Counted from the first letter of the stretch, positions 26,616 through 35,055 are shown. The stretch: 64,000 bases of DNA from Paenibacillus soyae (GCF_024623455.1 NZ_JANIPJ010000021.1:1-64000); one strand, 5' to 3'. Numbers and translations: made by a program. Notes: generated by a model not told the origin, from the sequence alone.

Positions 26616-27038
26616 TCAAAGCAGCGGACGGAGCACGCGATCGCCGTGAATATGCTCGACGCCCTCCTTGCACAAGCCCAGCGGCTCCCATCTGCAGTTC
26701 GTGCAGATTGTCCGTATATCCGCCGGCTGAACGTTATTCGACACCCGCTCGCAGACGTTCGACCAGCTGTCCGTTTCTCCTACGCTTAGGCCAAGCCGAG
26801 ATATGACCTCAGCGTCCTTCTCATAGACGGAGTCATTCTCGCAATGCGGATGCTGATCCTTCGGAAACGCCCTGCAGATGTCGTCAGGCCCCTCGATCAC
26901 TTCGATCCTCGTCTCCGGATGCAGACGAAGTGTCTCGTAGATAGACGTCATATTCATGCAGAACCCCTCCGAGTACCCTTTGCCCCGGTAGCCCAATAAA
27001 CATAGCAAGTGATGTCCCCTAAGCTTGATCGTCGTCAT
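26616..27038 (-). CDS. DUF1284 family cysteine-rich protein
   Basis: A 140-residue protein of the DUF1284 family, recognised by LRGHHLLCLLGYRGKGYSEGF at the N-terminus. Cysteines at about positions 13, 27, 54, 66, 95, 112, 115 and 123 include a CTNC pair near the C-terminus and could hold an iron-sulfur cluster or zinc. Function is unknown. AAGGAGAGC lies a few bases before ATG 27038. It stands alone. Confidence 0.8.
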   Translation of the reverse strand: MTTIKLRGHHLLCLLGYRGKGYSEGFCMNMTSIYETLRLHPETRIEVIEGPDDICRAFPKDQHPHCENDSVYEKDAEVISRLGLSVGETDSWSNVCERVSNNVQPADIRTICTNCRWEPLGLCKEGVEHIHGDRVLRPLL

Positions 27039-27233
27039 CCTTTATCGCTCTCCTTCCTTGCTTGAGCCTATTAGGTTCGGCGCTTAGCGATTCTATTCCT
27101 GCCACAACGACCATTCGACAATATCTATCAAAAAAATCTATTTATTTCCGAAATTTGTCTTGTCAGTAGAAAGCGTTTTCCTTATACTAAGGGCTGGCGT
27201 CTATTGCCGATATTTGAAACGGGAGAGTGCAAG

Positions 27234-27575
27234 ATGATTAATCAAAGAAACATTGCATTAGCAATCGTTTTGACCCTTGTTACATGCGGAATCTACGGCA
27301 TCTATTGGTTCATCGTCATGACCAATGAAGTCGGAACACTGGCGAAGGACGATTCGTTCACAGGCGGCAAGCATTTCTTGCTGAGCATCGTAACTTGCGG
27401 CATCTGGACCTTGGTTTGGTCCTATCAGGTCGGCAAGCTTGTTGCGGAAGCGCAGCGGCAGCGCGGCATGATCGCGAACGACAATTCGGTTCTCTACCTT
27501 ATCCTTTCGTTCTTCGGACTAGGCATCGTCACTTATGCGCTGGTACAATCCGATGTTAACAAAATGGCGGTCTAA
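27234..27575 (+). CDS. DUF4234 small membrane protein
   Basis: A 113-residue protein with three hydrophobic segments. The TCGIYGIYWF and TCGIWTLVW repeats are typical of the DUF4234 family. Function is unknown. ATG 27234 follows GGGAGAG by 6 nt and is preferred over upstream in-frame TTG codons. The next gene overlaps its 3' end, and a terminator-like hairpin lies 22 bp beyond its stop, inside that next gene. Confidence 0.8.
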   Translation: MINQRNIALAIVLTLVTCGIYGIYWFIVMTNEVGTLAKDDSFTGGKHFLLSIVTCGIWTLVWSYQVGKLVAEAQRQRGMIANDNSVLYLILSFFGLGIVTYALVQSDVNKMAV

Positions 27576-27966
27576 GCTTCGCCTGCACATCAAGAAAAAC
27601 CCCAAACTCGTTTGGGGTTTCTTTCTTGGCGCGGCAGGCCTCTTATACATCAAGGTTTGGCTGCCGACGACACGGCTCGGCATTCCTTGCGTATTCCATG
27701 AAGTAACCGGCTTGTATTGTCCGGGCTGCGGCGTTACGCGAGCTGCCGCATCGCTCTTGCAATTCGACCTTGTTCAGGCTTTTCGATACAATGCTCTCTT
27801 ATTTCTGCTGCTTCCTTTGTACGCTCTTTATGTCGTCATGCAGAAGAAGCAATGGCGGCGTTCCAGCCAAGCACTAATGACGGGAATGGTGATCATCACG
27901 ATATTGTTCGGCGTTCTTCGCAACTTCCCGGCCTTCGCCTGGCTCGCGCCAACCTCGCTTCTGTAG
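27535..27966 (+). CDS. DUF2752 membrane protein
   Basis: A 143-residue protein of the DUF2752 family, identified by GLYCPGCGVTRAAASLLQFD (about 60-79); the paired cysteines may bind metal or form a redox centre. Three hydrophobic segments are seen. The start is uncertain: ATG 27535 overlaps the previous gene and ATG 27553 is also possible, but neither has a good ribosome site, which suggests translational coupling. A hairpin at 27597-27620 lies inside its N-terminal coding part. Confidence 0.75.
   Translation: MRWYNPMLTKWRSKLRLHIKKNPKLVWGFFLGAAGLLYIKVWLPTTRLGIPCVFHEVTGLYCPGCGVTRAAASLLQFDLVQAFRYNALLFLLLPLYALYVVMQKKQWRRSSQALMTGMVIITILFGVLRNFPAFAWLAPTSLL
27597..27625 (+). terminator. Terminator-like hairpin inside the DUF2752 coding region
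   Basis: AAACCCCAAA and TTTGGGGTTT pair perfectly around CTCG, followed by CTTTCTT. It is positioned to end the DUF4234 transcript, yet it encodes the KNPKLVWGF part of the next protein. Confidence 0.6.
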
Positions 27967-27978
27967 GGAAATCAAGCG

Positions 27979-28437
27979 CTAGGGAGTATGAATCCGCGCC
28001 ATCCCCAGCGCTTGATGCTCCCACAGCATCTGCTGAATGCTTTCCCACTGTGTATCCTCGCACCGGATCATCAGCACGATTTCCGCCGTAATTTTCTTGG
28101 CGCCGTACTTATTGCGTTTCACGAGCCACAGCTTCAGCAGGAATCCCGATGTCATTCCGAATAAGGCCCCAATAATGCCCCATATGATCGGCCCCCATGG
28201 CAAAATATAGCCGTAGATGGCTCCGAGCAGCATAAAAACCGTACCCAGAACCGCGGAGCTGTCGAGCATGCTGAAGCCGTCCGCGCTATGGACCGTGTCG
28301 AACAGCGCCCTCGGCTCCGTCCTTTTGTCCAGGGGCGCCGCGAAAATATTCATTCTCGGGATATCCCGCTGCTCCAGTGCCGATATCGCCAGCTCCAGAA
28401 ACACCGAGTTTTCGAACGTCGCGATAATGAGCGCCAT
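27979..28437 (-). CDS. Small two-TM protein, second gene of membrane cassette B
   Basis: A 152-residue protein, paralogue of the one at 7947-8441. The order is the same: N-terminal alpha/beta segment (ALIIATFENSVFLELAISAL), two Gly-rich transmembrane helices (about 60-80 and 84-105), a basic loop, then a C-terminal segment ending with MLWEHQALGMARI. Function is unknown. AGGAGGTG precedes ATG 28437, 18 bp after the stop of the larger cassette gene. Unlike copy A, the two genes do not overlap. Confidence 0.75.
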   Translation of the reverse strand: MALIIATFENSVFLELAISALEQRDIPRMNIFAAPLDKRTEPRALFDTVHSADGFSMLDSSAVLGTVFMLLGAIYGYILPWGPIIWGIIGALFGMTSGFLLKLWLVKRNKYGAKKITAEIVLMIRCEDTQWESIQQMLWEHQALGMARIHTP

Positions 28438-28455
28438 TCCTACACCTCCTAACGC

Positions 28456-29220
28456 TTAAACGGGAAACTCGAACCGAGGATCCTGATAATGGGTGCGCAG
28501 ATGCTTGCTGAGTTCCTTTTCGCACAGAATGTTGTACTCGACGGAAGAACTGTACGCATCGTACCAGACAAAGAAGTAGATGGACGGCAAATACATCAGC
28601 CATTGCATGTTGACGGCTTGTTTGGCCTGGGCAAAGTCGCCTACCATGGAGAACTTGATGCCTAGCGGAATATGGGCGCAATACAAGATCAGGATCGTAT
28701 ACCCGAATATAAAAAATCCGGTGATGACCTTATGAACGTACAGATGTCCAAGTCCCGGGACCAATAAGGACCACACCATCGCCAGCCAGGGCTTTCGTTT
28801 GTCCATGTAATTAATGTCCCAAGTTCCGATGACGAATCCCCCGACCGCGGCATCCTCCCGGTCCGCCAAAATATACTGCTTGTTCAGGTCAACCGTTGTC
28901 CGATAGCTGTCCCAGATCCCGAACATATAGATGCCCACGTATAGAATCAGCCATCTCTCCGCGATGACCTGCTTGGCCATCTCGAAATCGCCGATAAGCG
29001 AGTACATGATGCCTAGATTGACTTGCGACATGTTATTAATGAAGAGCTCCCAGCCGATGAGGATAAATGCCGGCGCGTACCGATGCTGCATGAGGTGGCC
29101 GAATCCCGGATAGGCGAAGGAGAAGAACGCCACCACCCAGGGATTGCGGAAATGAAGCTGCCCCATAGAAAATTGACTGAGATTCGCTCTAAGGCGTCGC
29201 GGTTTGGGTTGATCATTCAT
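28456..29220 (-). CDS. Multi-TM protein with two PGxGH motifs, first gene of membrane cassette B
   Basis: A 254-residue membrane protein, paralogue of the one at 8441-9220. It has two internal repeats with FAYPGFGHLMQHRY near residue 34 and LVPGLGHLYVHK near residue 150, and a WDSYRTTVDLNKQY motif near 105. About six hydrophobic segments are seen. The Pro-Gly turn recalls TM2/DUF5683-type proteins. Function is unknown. AAGGAAC lies about 10 nt before ATG 29220. Confidence 0.8.
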   Translation of the reverse strand: MNDQPKPRRLRANLSQFSMGQLHFRNPWVVAFFSFAYPGFGHLMQHRYAPAFILIGWELFINNMSQVNLGIMYSLIGDFEMAKQVIAERWLILYVGIYMFGIWDSYRTTVDLNKQYILADREDAAVGGFVIGTWDINYMDKRKPWLAMVWSLLVPGLGHLYVHKVITGFFIFGYTILILYCAHIPLGIKFSMVGDFAQAKQAVNMQWLMYLPSIYFFVWYDAYSSSVEYNILCEKELSKHLRTHYQDPRFEFPV

Positions 29221-29425
29221 CTCGCACTAGTTCCTTCGCAATTGTTCAAAGCATTCTCTATGATTTCCAAACGCGGAAGAAGTATGTACGGCTCCGACAC
29301 TCGAGGTTGCTCTGCCGTCTGAGATATTCGTTTCCTTCGTAAGGAATGAATTTTGCGTTTTGGGGCATGGTATGGCAGTGTGAACATAATGACCATGATC
29401 ATTCCTGCCAAAAGAAGGTGCAGCA

Positions 29426-30274
29426 ATGCCAAACTTCGTCCCTTACCTGCTACTGTCCCTTATGGCTGTCTGTACGATGGGCTATCTTGTTGTTCGAACC
29501 CGGAGCTATTATCCCGTTGTTTTGTTCTTCGCCTTCAGCGGAATGATCTATCTCTTCGAATATTTCATTCTGGTCTTATTCCGGGCTTATCGGTATATGC
29601 CTGGCGTTCTCGAGAATCCGGCGTACGACAGCATGGCGGGAGCGCTGGTATCCAACCTGCTGACCATTCCTTCCATAGCCGCGGCTTTGATCATTTTGAA
29701 GCTTCGGAAACGGTGGATTCTCTTCTTCGCTCTCTTCTTGACCGGGGTCGAGTGGCTGTTCCTGCGTCTGGACATCTTCGAGCATTATTGGTGGAAGCTC
29801 CCTTTCACCACAATCAATATCGCATTTTTCCTATCGCTAGCCGTGTACTGGAGCAAGCGGCTTGAGAAGGGGGGCGGCTTCATCCGATATCTCACGATCC
29901 TTATGTTAGCGCTTAGCATAATCGACACGCTCGCCATTGCGCTTCTGTTCACGGGCTTGCGCAGCTTCGATTTCCCTCTGCTCGGGAATGCCTCATGGAA
30001 TAATATGGCCGTGACTCTTCCTTATTCCTTGTTCAAGGCCCTCTTGTTCACTTCCGCGGTCTACTGGACAAAGCGGTTGTATCCGCTCTTGCTCACGCTG
30101 GCCCTCGTTTTTCTAATCAATGTCTGGCTCTTGCGCATAGGTTTCATGACGCTGTCCGTCGACGAATGGCTCTATTACTTAATCTATTTCCCGGGCTCCT
30201 TGCTATGTACCCTCATCGTCTATTGGACAAGGCGCTGGTTCCGGCGGCGGGCGACGGCTTCCGAGGTCAAATAG
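29426..30274 (+). CDS. Integral membrane protein, CBO0543-like
   Basis: A 282-residue protein with about eight transmembrane helices and little soluble sequence. It belongs to the type of multi-helix proteins found in paenibacilli and clostridia without known function (the CBO0543 label is tentative). A charged LVLFRAYRYMPG loop follows TM2, and the C-terminus is basic. AGAAGGTG precedes ATG 29426. It stands alone and ends at a bidirectional terminator. Confidence 0.7.
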   Translation: MPNFVPYLLLSLMAVCTMGYLVVRTRSYYPVVLFFAFSGMIYLFEYFILVLFRAYRYMPGVLENPAYDSMAGALVSNLLTIPSIAAALIILKLRKRWILFFALFLTGVEWLFLRLDIFEHYWWKLPFTTINIAFFLSLAVYWSKRLEKGGGFIRYLTILMLALSIIDTLAIALLFTGLRSFDFPLLGNASWNNMAVTLPYSLFKALLFTSAVYWTKRLYPLLLTLALVFLINVWLLRIGFMTLSVDEWLYYLIYFPGSLLCTLIVYWTRRWFRRRATASEVK

Positions 30275-30295
30275 CCGCTAAGCCTCCAATATAAA

Positions 30296-30332
30296 GAAAC
30301 CGCTCCTGCCGGCCCGGCAGAAGCGGTTTTTG
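30296..30332. terminator. Bidirectional terminator
   Basis: AAACCGCT and AGCGGTTTTT pair around a GCCG/CGGC inner stem. It separates the + strand membrane gene from the minus-strand KAS III-like operon. Confidence 0.8.
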
Positions 30333-30335
30333 CGT

Positions 30336-31322
30336 TTAATAACGGAATAAAGACGCCGCGAGCTGATAGCCCGCTCCGATCGTCCAGAGGAGCACAAGGT
30401 CCCCTCTGCGGATTCGTCCCGTGGCGATGCCTTCGTACAGCGCGATGAACGGACTGCTGGTGCCGGTATAGCCGAACCGGTCTCCGACGTAGACTATCTG
30501 TTCGTCCTTCAGCTCGAATCGTTCTTGGATCTTCAGGATGTTGCCGAGCGAGAATTGCGAGCAGCAATACGCCTTCACGTCGCCGGGCTCAAATCCGTTG
30601 CGCGCGAGCAGCCGCTCAATCATCTCGTAAGTCGGAGGAAGCGCAACGCTGCCGTCGAACGGCAGCCACTCGATGTACCTCGCGTCGCCGCTGCCCTGCA
30701 TAGCCGCGGCATGGCCGCGGGCCGGGTACATGATGAAATCCTTGTTCCCGGAATCGGTGTAGTAGACCGAGTCGATGAAGCCGCCCTCCTCGTCCGTACG
30801 TTCAAGCACGACCGCGCAAGCGGCGTCGCCATAGTTGGCATACGTAATCGGCTGCTCCGGATTCGAGATCAGCGTGTTGTAATCGGACCCGACGATTAAC
30901 GTTCTGCGAACGGAGGGGCTCGACATCATATATCGGGCTGCATGATCCGCCGCGACGGTCATGCCCGCGCAGTTCGCGTTCGAGTCCATCACGCTCGTAT
31001 GGCTGCCCGCTCCGATCGCGGCATGCACCTTCATCGCGTTCGACGGGAAGGTCGTCTCCGGCACCTGCGTCGAGAAGACGATCAGGTCGATGTCGTCCCC
31101 TTGAAGACCGCTTGCCGCAAGAGCCTTCCGCGCAGCCTCGATGCCCATCGTCAGCGTGTTCTCGCGTTCGTTGTCGATGACGTACCGGCTGCTTCTTCCC
31201 ATATACGCCAAGAAGCTGCGGATATCCTGTCCCCGCTCGTCGAAATGGCGAATATAAAACTCGTTGTCTACTCGATTCGCCGGGTGGTAGATTTCAATGC
31301 TTCGGATGCGAATGTTACTCAT
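30336..31322 (-). CDS. KAS III-like (FabH-type) thiolase-fold protein with altered triad
   Basis: A 328-residue thiolase-fold protein close to 3-ketoacyl-ACP synthase III. The nucleophile is Cys118 in SNANCAGM, and GDAACAVVLE near 165 and the GDLVLLWTIGAGY ending are family features. The FabH catalytic His and Asn are not seen: the PHQAN position reads CSQFS (about 254-258) and the GNTS position reads GYTG (about 284-287). Decarboxylative condensation is therefore doubtful, and acyl transfer or another use of the thioester Cys is more likely. It is the second gene of an operon with a STAS-like protein, under a c-di-GMP riboswitch. Confidence 0.85.
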   Translation of the reverse strand: MSNIRIRSIEIYHPANRVDNEFYIRHFDERGQDIRSFLAYMGRSSRYVIDNERENTLTMGIEAARKALAASGLQGDDIDLIVFSTQVPETTFPSNAMKVHAAIGAGSHTSVMDSNANCAGMTVAADHAARYMMSSPSVRRTLIVGSDYNTLISNPEQPITYANYGDAACAVVLERTDEEGGFIDSVYYTDSGNKDFIMYPARGHAAAMQGSGDARYIEWLPFDGSVALPPTYEMIERLLARNGFEPGDVKAYCCSQFSLGNILKIQERFELKDEQIVYVGDRFGYTGTSSPFIALYEGIATGRIRRGDLVLLWTIGAGYQLAASLFRY

Positions 31323-31346
31323 GCTGCTTATCTCCCCGATCGCCTT

Positions 31347-31697
31347 TTATTTCGTCGTGAATTCGATGTTCGTTAAGCCGGCGTCTTTCGCAACGCGGTT
31401 CAGCTGCATTTTGTTGACGAGCTGGGCTTGCGTCAGAATCAGCACAACCTTATGGAAGCCGCTCTGCTTGTAGCTGGCGAACGACGTCTTCAGCTTTTCA
31501 ACCTCGGTCTGGTTCAATAGAGACATCTCCGTGCAATCAACCTCGAGCTTATACTCCGTCGCTTGTATCGAACCGACCGTGGAGGCGTAGTCCTTGACGA
31601 AGCTTTCATAGTCCTGCGGCGTGAACGTCCCCGCTACCATCATCTCCACTGTTTTCGCCGCCCGGTTCACCTTCATGCTGTATGCTTGCGTTGCCAT
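31347..31697 (-). CDS. STAS-like small protein, first gene of the riboswitch operon
   Basis: A 116-residue cytoplasmic protein with an alpha/beta pattern resembling SpoIIAA/STAS-type or CRAL-TRIO-like small domains: YSMKVNRAAKTVEMMVAGTFT, then KLEVDCTEMSLLNQTEVEKL and HKVVLILTQAQL. No phosphoacceptor Ser can be assigned with confidence. It starts 69 bp after the riboswitch terminator and 24 bp before the KAS III-like gene. It may be a regulator or partner of that enzyme. I do not recognise a named family. Confidence 0.7.
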   Translation of the reverse strand: MATQAYSMKVNRAAKTVEMMVAGTFTPQDYESFVKDYASTVGSIQATEYKLEVDCTEMSLLNQTEVEKLKTSFASYKQSGFHKVVLILTQAQLVNKMQLNRVAKDAGLTNIEFTTK

Positions 31698-31765
31698 CTC
31701 GTTGTCACTCTGCCCTTCTAGTTAGTAAGTTAAGTTAGTTGGAATTCAGGTCTTTGGTAGGACGC

Positions 31766-31792
31766 AAAAAGACCCCTTTTCAAGAAAAGGAG
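31766..31792 (-). terminator. Riboswitch-linked terminator
   Basis: On the minus strand CTCCTTTT pairs with AAAAGGGG around CTTG, followed by TCTTTTTG. It lies between the c-di-GMP aptamer and the STAS-like gene and probably forms the expression platform. Confidence 0.75.
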
Positions 31793-31807
31793 CCGCTCGT
31801 CGTACCC

Positions 31808-31896
31808 TCTTTTCGGCAGCTGGCTGGCATTCTAGATCGCTCTAGATTAGCCCCTGTAGCTTTGCGTCGCAGGCTTTCGCCTGTTTTGCCATTATC
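31808..31896 (-). promoter_or_regulatory. Cyclic di-GMP-I (GEMM) riboswitch aptamer
   Basis: Read on the minus strand, GGCAAAACAGGC, a GAAA tetraloop, GCCTG and the diagnostic GCGACGCAAAGC follow in order. ACAGGGGCTAA, a TCTAGA/TCTAGA hairpin and AUGCCAGCC then precede a closing TGCC that pairs with the first GGCA. This is the conserved layout of the class I c-di-GMP aptamer, including the G-rich second stem and tetraloop receptor region. A terminator follows at 31766-31792. It should switch the STAS-like/KAS III-like operon in response to c-di-GMP. Confidence 0.85.
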
Positions 31897-32061
31897 GTGA
31901 AAGCTGTATATTGTCCGTATGCCTCTATTCTAGCATTCTAGGACTTTTGACGGAAGATACGTCAGCGTTGTAATTTTTCCCAGTACCCTTCTTAGGCCGA
32001 AGCCTCCTTGCGCTTCATGAACACTAGGATCAGCTTGACGAACCCGGCCGCCAGCGCCTCC

Positions 32062-32382
32062 CTAGAATTGTTCGGGCTCCGGAACATGCCGGTATCGCTC
32101 AAGATCGACGGTTCCCTTGAGGCCCACTTCGACTCCTTCGCTCTCCAGCGACGCCGCTTGGCTCCACCTGCCTTCTTCGTCCTGCAAAGCGATCTCTCCG
32201 CGAATATTGACGACCCGGTGCCACGGCAGATTATGCGCCCTGCTCATCGTGTGCAAAATTCTCACCACCTGCCGGGCGCCCCTCGGACTCCCCGCCGCAT
32301 CCGCGATTTGGCCGTAGGTCATGACCTTCCCTTCCGGTATGCTCTGTATAACTTCGATCACTTTTTTCGTGAATGGCTGCAT
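32062..32382 (-). CDS. Alkyltransferase-like protein (ATL)
   Basis: A 106-residue member of the O6-methylguanine methyltransferase DNA-binding family. The catalytic PCHR is replaced by PWHRVV, with Trp54 in place of Cys, as in Atl1/ATL proteins. These bind and flip O6-alkylguanine without repairing it and hand it to nucleotide-excision repair. The winged-helix EGKVMTYGQIADAAGSPRGARQV region is intact. A GGAGGAAG site precedes ATG 32382. Loss of Cys means no suicidal dealkylation. Confidence 0.92.
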   Translation of the reverse strand: MQPFTKKVIEVIQSIPEGKVMTYGQIADAAGSPRGARQVVRILHTMSRAHNLPWHRVVNIRGEIALQDEEGRWSQAASLESEGVEVGLKGTVDLERYRHVPEPEQF

Positions 32383-32592
32383 GCTTCTTCCTCCAATTAA
32401 AATGCATAATGTCCCACTTTATGAATTTCTTTCACAACTTGGTTATCCCTATTATGAAAATCATTTACAAATCGCGCAAACAATCTCGGAATTAAAATTT
32501 TATGACGAATCCTGTCGAATGATTGCAGGAAAAGAGGATAACGCGTTGAATTCCTTTACAAAATCTTAATTTAAGCGACCGGAGGAGTTCCC

Positions 32593-33864
32593 GTGAACGT
32601 TAAACGCGAAATTCTTAAAAAACTGTTTCTCTACCTGCTTCGCAGTTTCCTTCAAGGCGCCGTTATCGGCATTTTTGCCGTCCTTATTACGAATGCGGCC
32701 ACCGGAACGCCGCTATTTTCCTTGCCGTCGCTTCTGTGCATCGTGTTGGTAGGTCTCGGGACGACCGTATTCGGCTTCTTCAACTTCAAGGCTTACGCCA
32801 CTCCGTTCGCGGAGATCGAAGGCTTTATTACCACCATCGCGCAGGGCGACCTGACCAAGGATATTAATATGAAAAACCTCGGGCCGCTCGCCCGCTTCGG
32901 ACCTTCGATGAACAGCATGCGCCAGTCGCTCCACGAGCTGGTGTCGACGGCCAAAGAAACGTCGGAGCAAGTCAACCGTTCCATTGGCGTAGTAACGAAG
33001 CAGCTCGACCGGACGCGGGATGATTATAACCAAATCATGTTTTCGGTCCGCGAAGTGTCCTCGGCCATCCGCATTCAGTCGCAGTCCGCGGCCGAAAGCT
33101 CCAAAGGCGTGGATGAGATGGCCGTCGGCGTCGGCGAGATCGCGGAGAGCTCGATAGCCGTCGGCGCTTCAAGCAATAACGCGGCCGCGGTTGCGGCCCG
33201 AACCCGCGAAGATATCGCGTTCATGAACAACCAGATGAACCGCGTGCAGGAGGCATTCTCCCAGCTGTCGGCGACGATTCAGGAATTCGTCCATATCAGC
33301 GGGCATATCGGCGGATCGATTCAGCTCATTACGGAAATATCCGGACAAACCAACCTGCTTGCATTGAATGCCAGCATCGAAGCGGCGCGCGCGGGCGAGC
33401 ACGGCCGAGGCTTCGCTGTCGTCGCCAGCGAGGTTCGCAAGCTGGCCGCCCAAGCAAGCGAATCCGCAACCTCGATCCAAGAGCTTGTCTCCAAGATGGC
33501 GGACAATTCCAAAGACGCGATGGACGCGATGACGCAATCCGAGCGCGAGGTGGAGTCCGGACTGCAGGTCGTACGCGCGACGGAATCGTCGATGTTCGAT
33601 ATTCTGAACACCGTCGAGACGATCAACCAGCAGATCAACAATATCTCCTACGTGGGCGAGCAGCTTGCCGCAGGCAGCGAGCAGATTGCCGCCACGGTGG
33701 ACGAAATGGCCAAAACCGCCGAAATATCGAACGAAAGCGTGCAAGAAATCGTGCAGCTGACCGGAAGCGTGCAGAGCGCCATGGACGAGGTGACCGAAGC
33801 AACGTCGCGCTTGAAGGAGCTTGGCGGCAGCCTGCAGGACTTGATGAACCGGTTTACGATCTAA
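32593..33864 (+). CDS. Methyl-accepting chemotaxis-type protein without an extracellular sensor
   Basis: A 423-residue receptor. Two N-terminal transmembrane helices (about 10-35 and 44-66) are joined by a very short loop, so no extracytoplasmic ligand domain exists. A HAMP-like linker (about 66-120) and a signalling coiled coil with the tip motif [20 protein letters not shown] (about 255-275) follow. It may sense membrane or cytoplasmic conditions or work with a partner. The GTG start is preceded by GGAGGAG. Confidence 0.88.
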   Translation: MNVKREILKKLFLYLLRSFLQGAVIGIFAVLITNAATGTPLFSLPSLLCIVLVGLGTTVFGFFNFKAYATPFAEIEGFITTIAQGDLTKDINMKNLGPLARFGPSMNSMRQSLHELVSTAKETSEQVNRSIGVVTKQLDRTRDDYNQIMFSVREVSSAIRIQSQSAAESSKGVDEMAVGVGEIAESSIAVGASSNNAAAVAARTREDIAFMNNQMNRVQEAFSQLSATIQEFVHISGHIGGSIQLITEISGQTNLLALNASIEAARAGEHGRGFAVVASEVRKLAAQASESATSIQELVSKMADNSKDAMDAMTQSEREVESGLQVVRATESSMFDILNTVETINQQINNISYVGEQLAAGSEQIAATVDEMAKTAEISNESVQEIVQLTGSVQSAMDEVTEATSRLKELGGSLQDLMNRFTI

Positions 33865-33888
33865 ACCCATTATATCCTGACTCACACA

Positions 33889-33925
33889 GAAGACGAACGG
33901 CCCACTACGCCGCTCGTCTTTTTAT
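33889..33925 (+). terminator. Terminator of the chemoreceptor gene
   Basis: AGACGAACGG and CCGCTCGTCT pair with one bulge around CCCACTACG, and TTTTTAT follows. Confidence 0.8.
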
Positions 33926-34129
33926 TTGGGGGCTGCTAGATGGACAAACAACTCCTGCCGGGACGCACATTTGAAACAGCCTTACCTTCTCCGATGCTTC
34001 CTCATGCAAGCACGCCCGCCAGAAGGGATTCGCCGGCTCTGCGGAGAAAGGTAGGAGGACTTAGCCATGAGCCGCATAATGAGCACTCGTAATTCTAAGC
34101 TTCCTATTATAGAAGGGGATGACATACCT

Positions 34130-34927
34130 ATGACAATTACCGTTCAAGACATCATCAACTCGCTGACCGAGCCCGTTCCGAAGCTGGAACAAACCGTCGA
34201 CAAGCTCTTGATCGGCCGGCCGGACGACGCCGTTGCCGGCATCGCGACCGTCTTCATGCCGACCCGGCAAGCGCTCGAGGAAGCCGTCGCATTAGGCGCT
34301 AATGTAGTCATTGCCCATGAGGGGCCTTTCTACAGCCATCAAGACTCCTTCGCCGCTACTCTAGAGGACGATCCCGTCTACCAGGCCAAAAAAACGTTTC
34401 TCGCCGAATCCGGTCTCGCCCTCTTCCGGCTTCATGATTATATCCACCGCACCCAGCCCGACGGCATAACCGAAGGTTTGGTTCAGGCGCTTGGGTGGGA
34501 GCGGCATGTTCTGCAGCACCAGCCGGCCGCCTCCATCGTCGAGCTTCCTCCCATGACCGCAATGGAGGTAGCCTCTCATGTCAAGGAGAGGCTTGGCCTC
34601 GCTTTCGTCCGACTGGCCGGTCAACCGGATATGCCGTGCCGCCGGATCGGCTTATTGGCCGGGTATCGGGGAGGCGGTCCGCTTGTCATCCCGCTGTTCG
34701 AGAGCGAGAAGCTGGATCTCGTGCTCTATGGCGAAGGACCGGAGTGGGAGACGCCCGAATATGTCCGGGATGCCGTGCGGCAAGGCCACGCCAAGGCGCT
34801 AATCGCGCTTGGCCATGCGGAGAGCGAGTCGGCCGGCATGAGGCTGCTCGCCGAACGGCTGCAGCGGCAATTCCCGCAGCTTCCGGTTCATTTTATCCCG
34901 AACGAGCCGTTGTTCCGAAGCGTCTGA
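34130..34927 (+). CDS. Nif3-like dinuclear metal centre protein (DUF34)
   Basis: A 265-residue NIF3/DUF34-family protein. Expected metal ligands are visible in ANVVIAHEGPFYSHQ (about 65-79), LFRLHDYIHR (about 106-115) and the C-terminal GHAESESAGM. The family is widespread with a proposed GTP-cyclohydrolase-I-like fold and unclear role. ATG 34130 is chosen because GGGGATG precedes it; ATG 34067 would add about 21 residues with no support. Confidence 0.85.
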   Translation: MTITVQDIINSLTEPVPKLEQTVDKLLIGRPDDAVAGIATVFMPTRQALEEAVALGANVVIAHEGPFYSHQDSFAATLEDDPVYQAKKTFLAESGLALFRLHDYIHRTQPDGITEGLVQALGWERHVLQHQPAASIVELPPMTAMEVASHVKERLGLAFVRLAGQPDMPCRRIGLLAGYRGGGPLVIPLFESEKLDLVLYGEGPEWETPEYVRDAVRQGHAKALIALGHAESESAGMRLLAERLQRQFPQLPVHFIPNEPLFRSV

Positions 34928-35055
34928 TCTAGGCCTTTTACAAGTATAGAATGTTTTGGAAAGCAGCATCCTATCGACGAGGTGCTGCCTGTGATAACAG
35001 CAATAATGATGACAGCCTTACAAGAAGTCGAGCAACGAAGGAGCCACAGACAGCC

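Noticed and set aside
32402-32569. AT-rich 55-codon ORF before the chemoreceptor
   Set aside because: No ribosome site and no family resemblance; AT-rich flanking sequence is expected around promoters.
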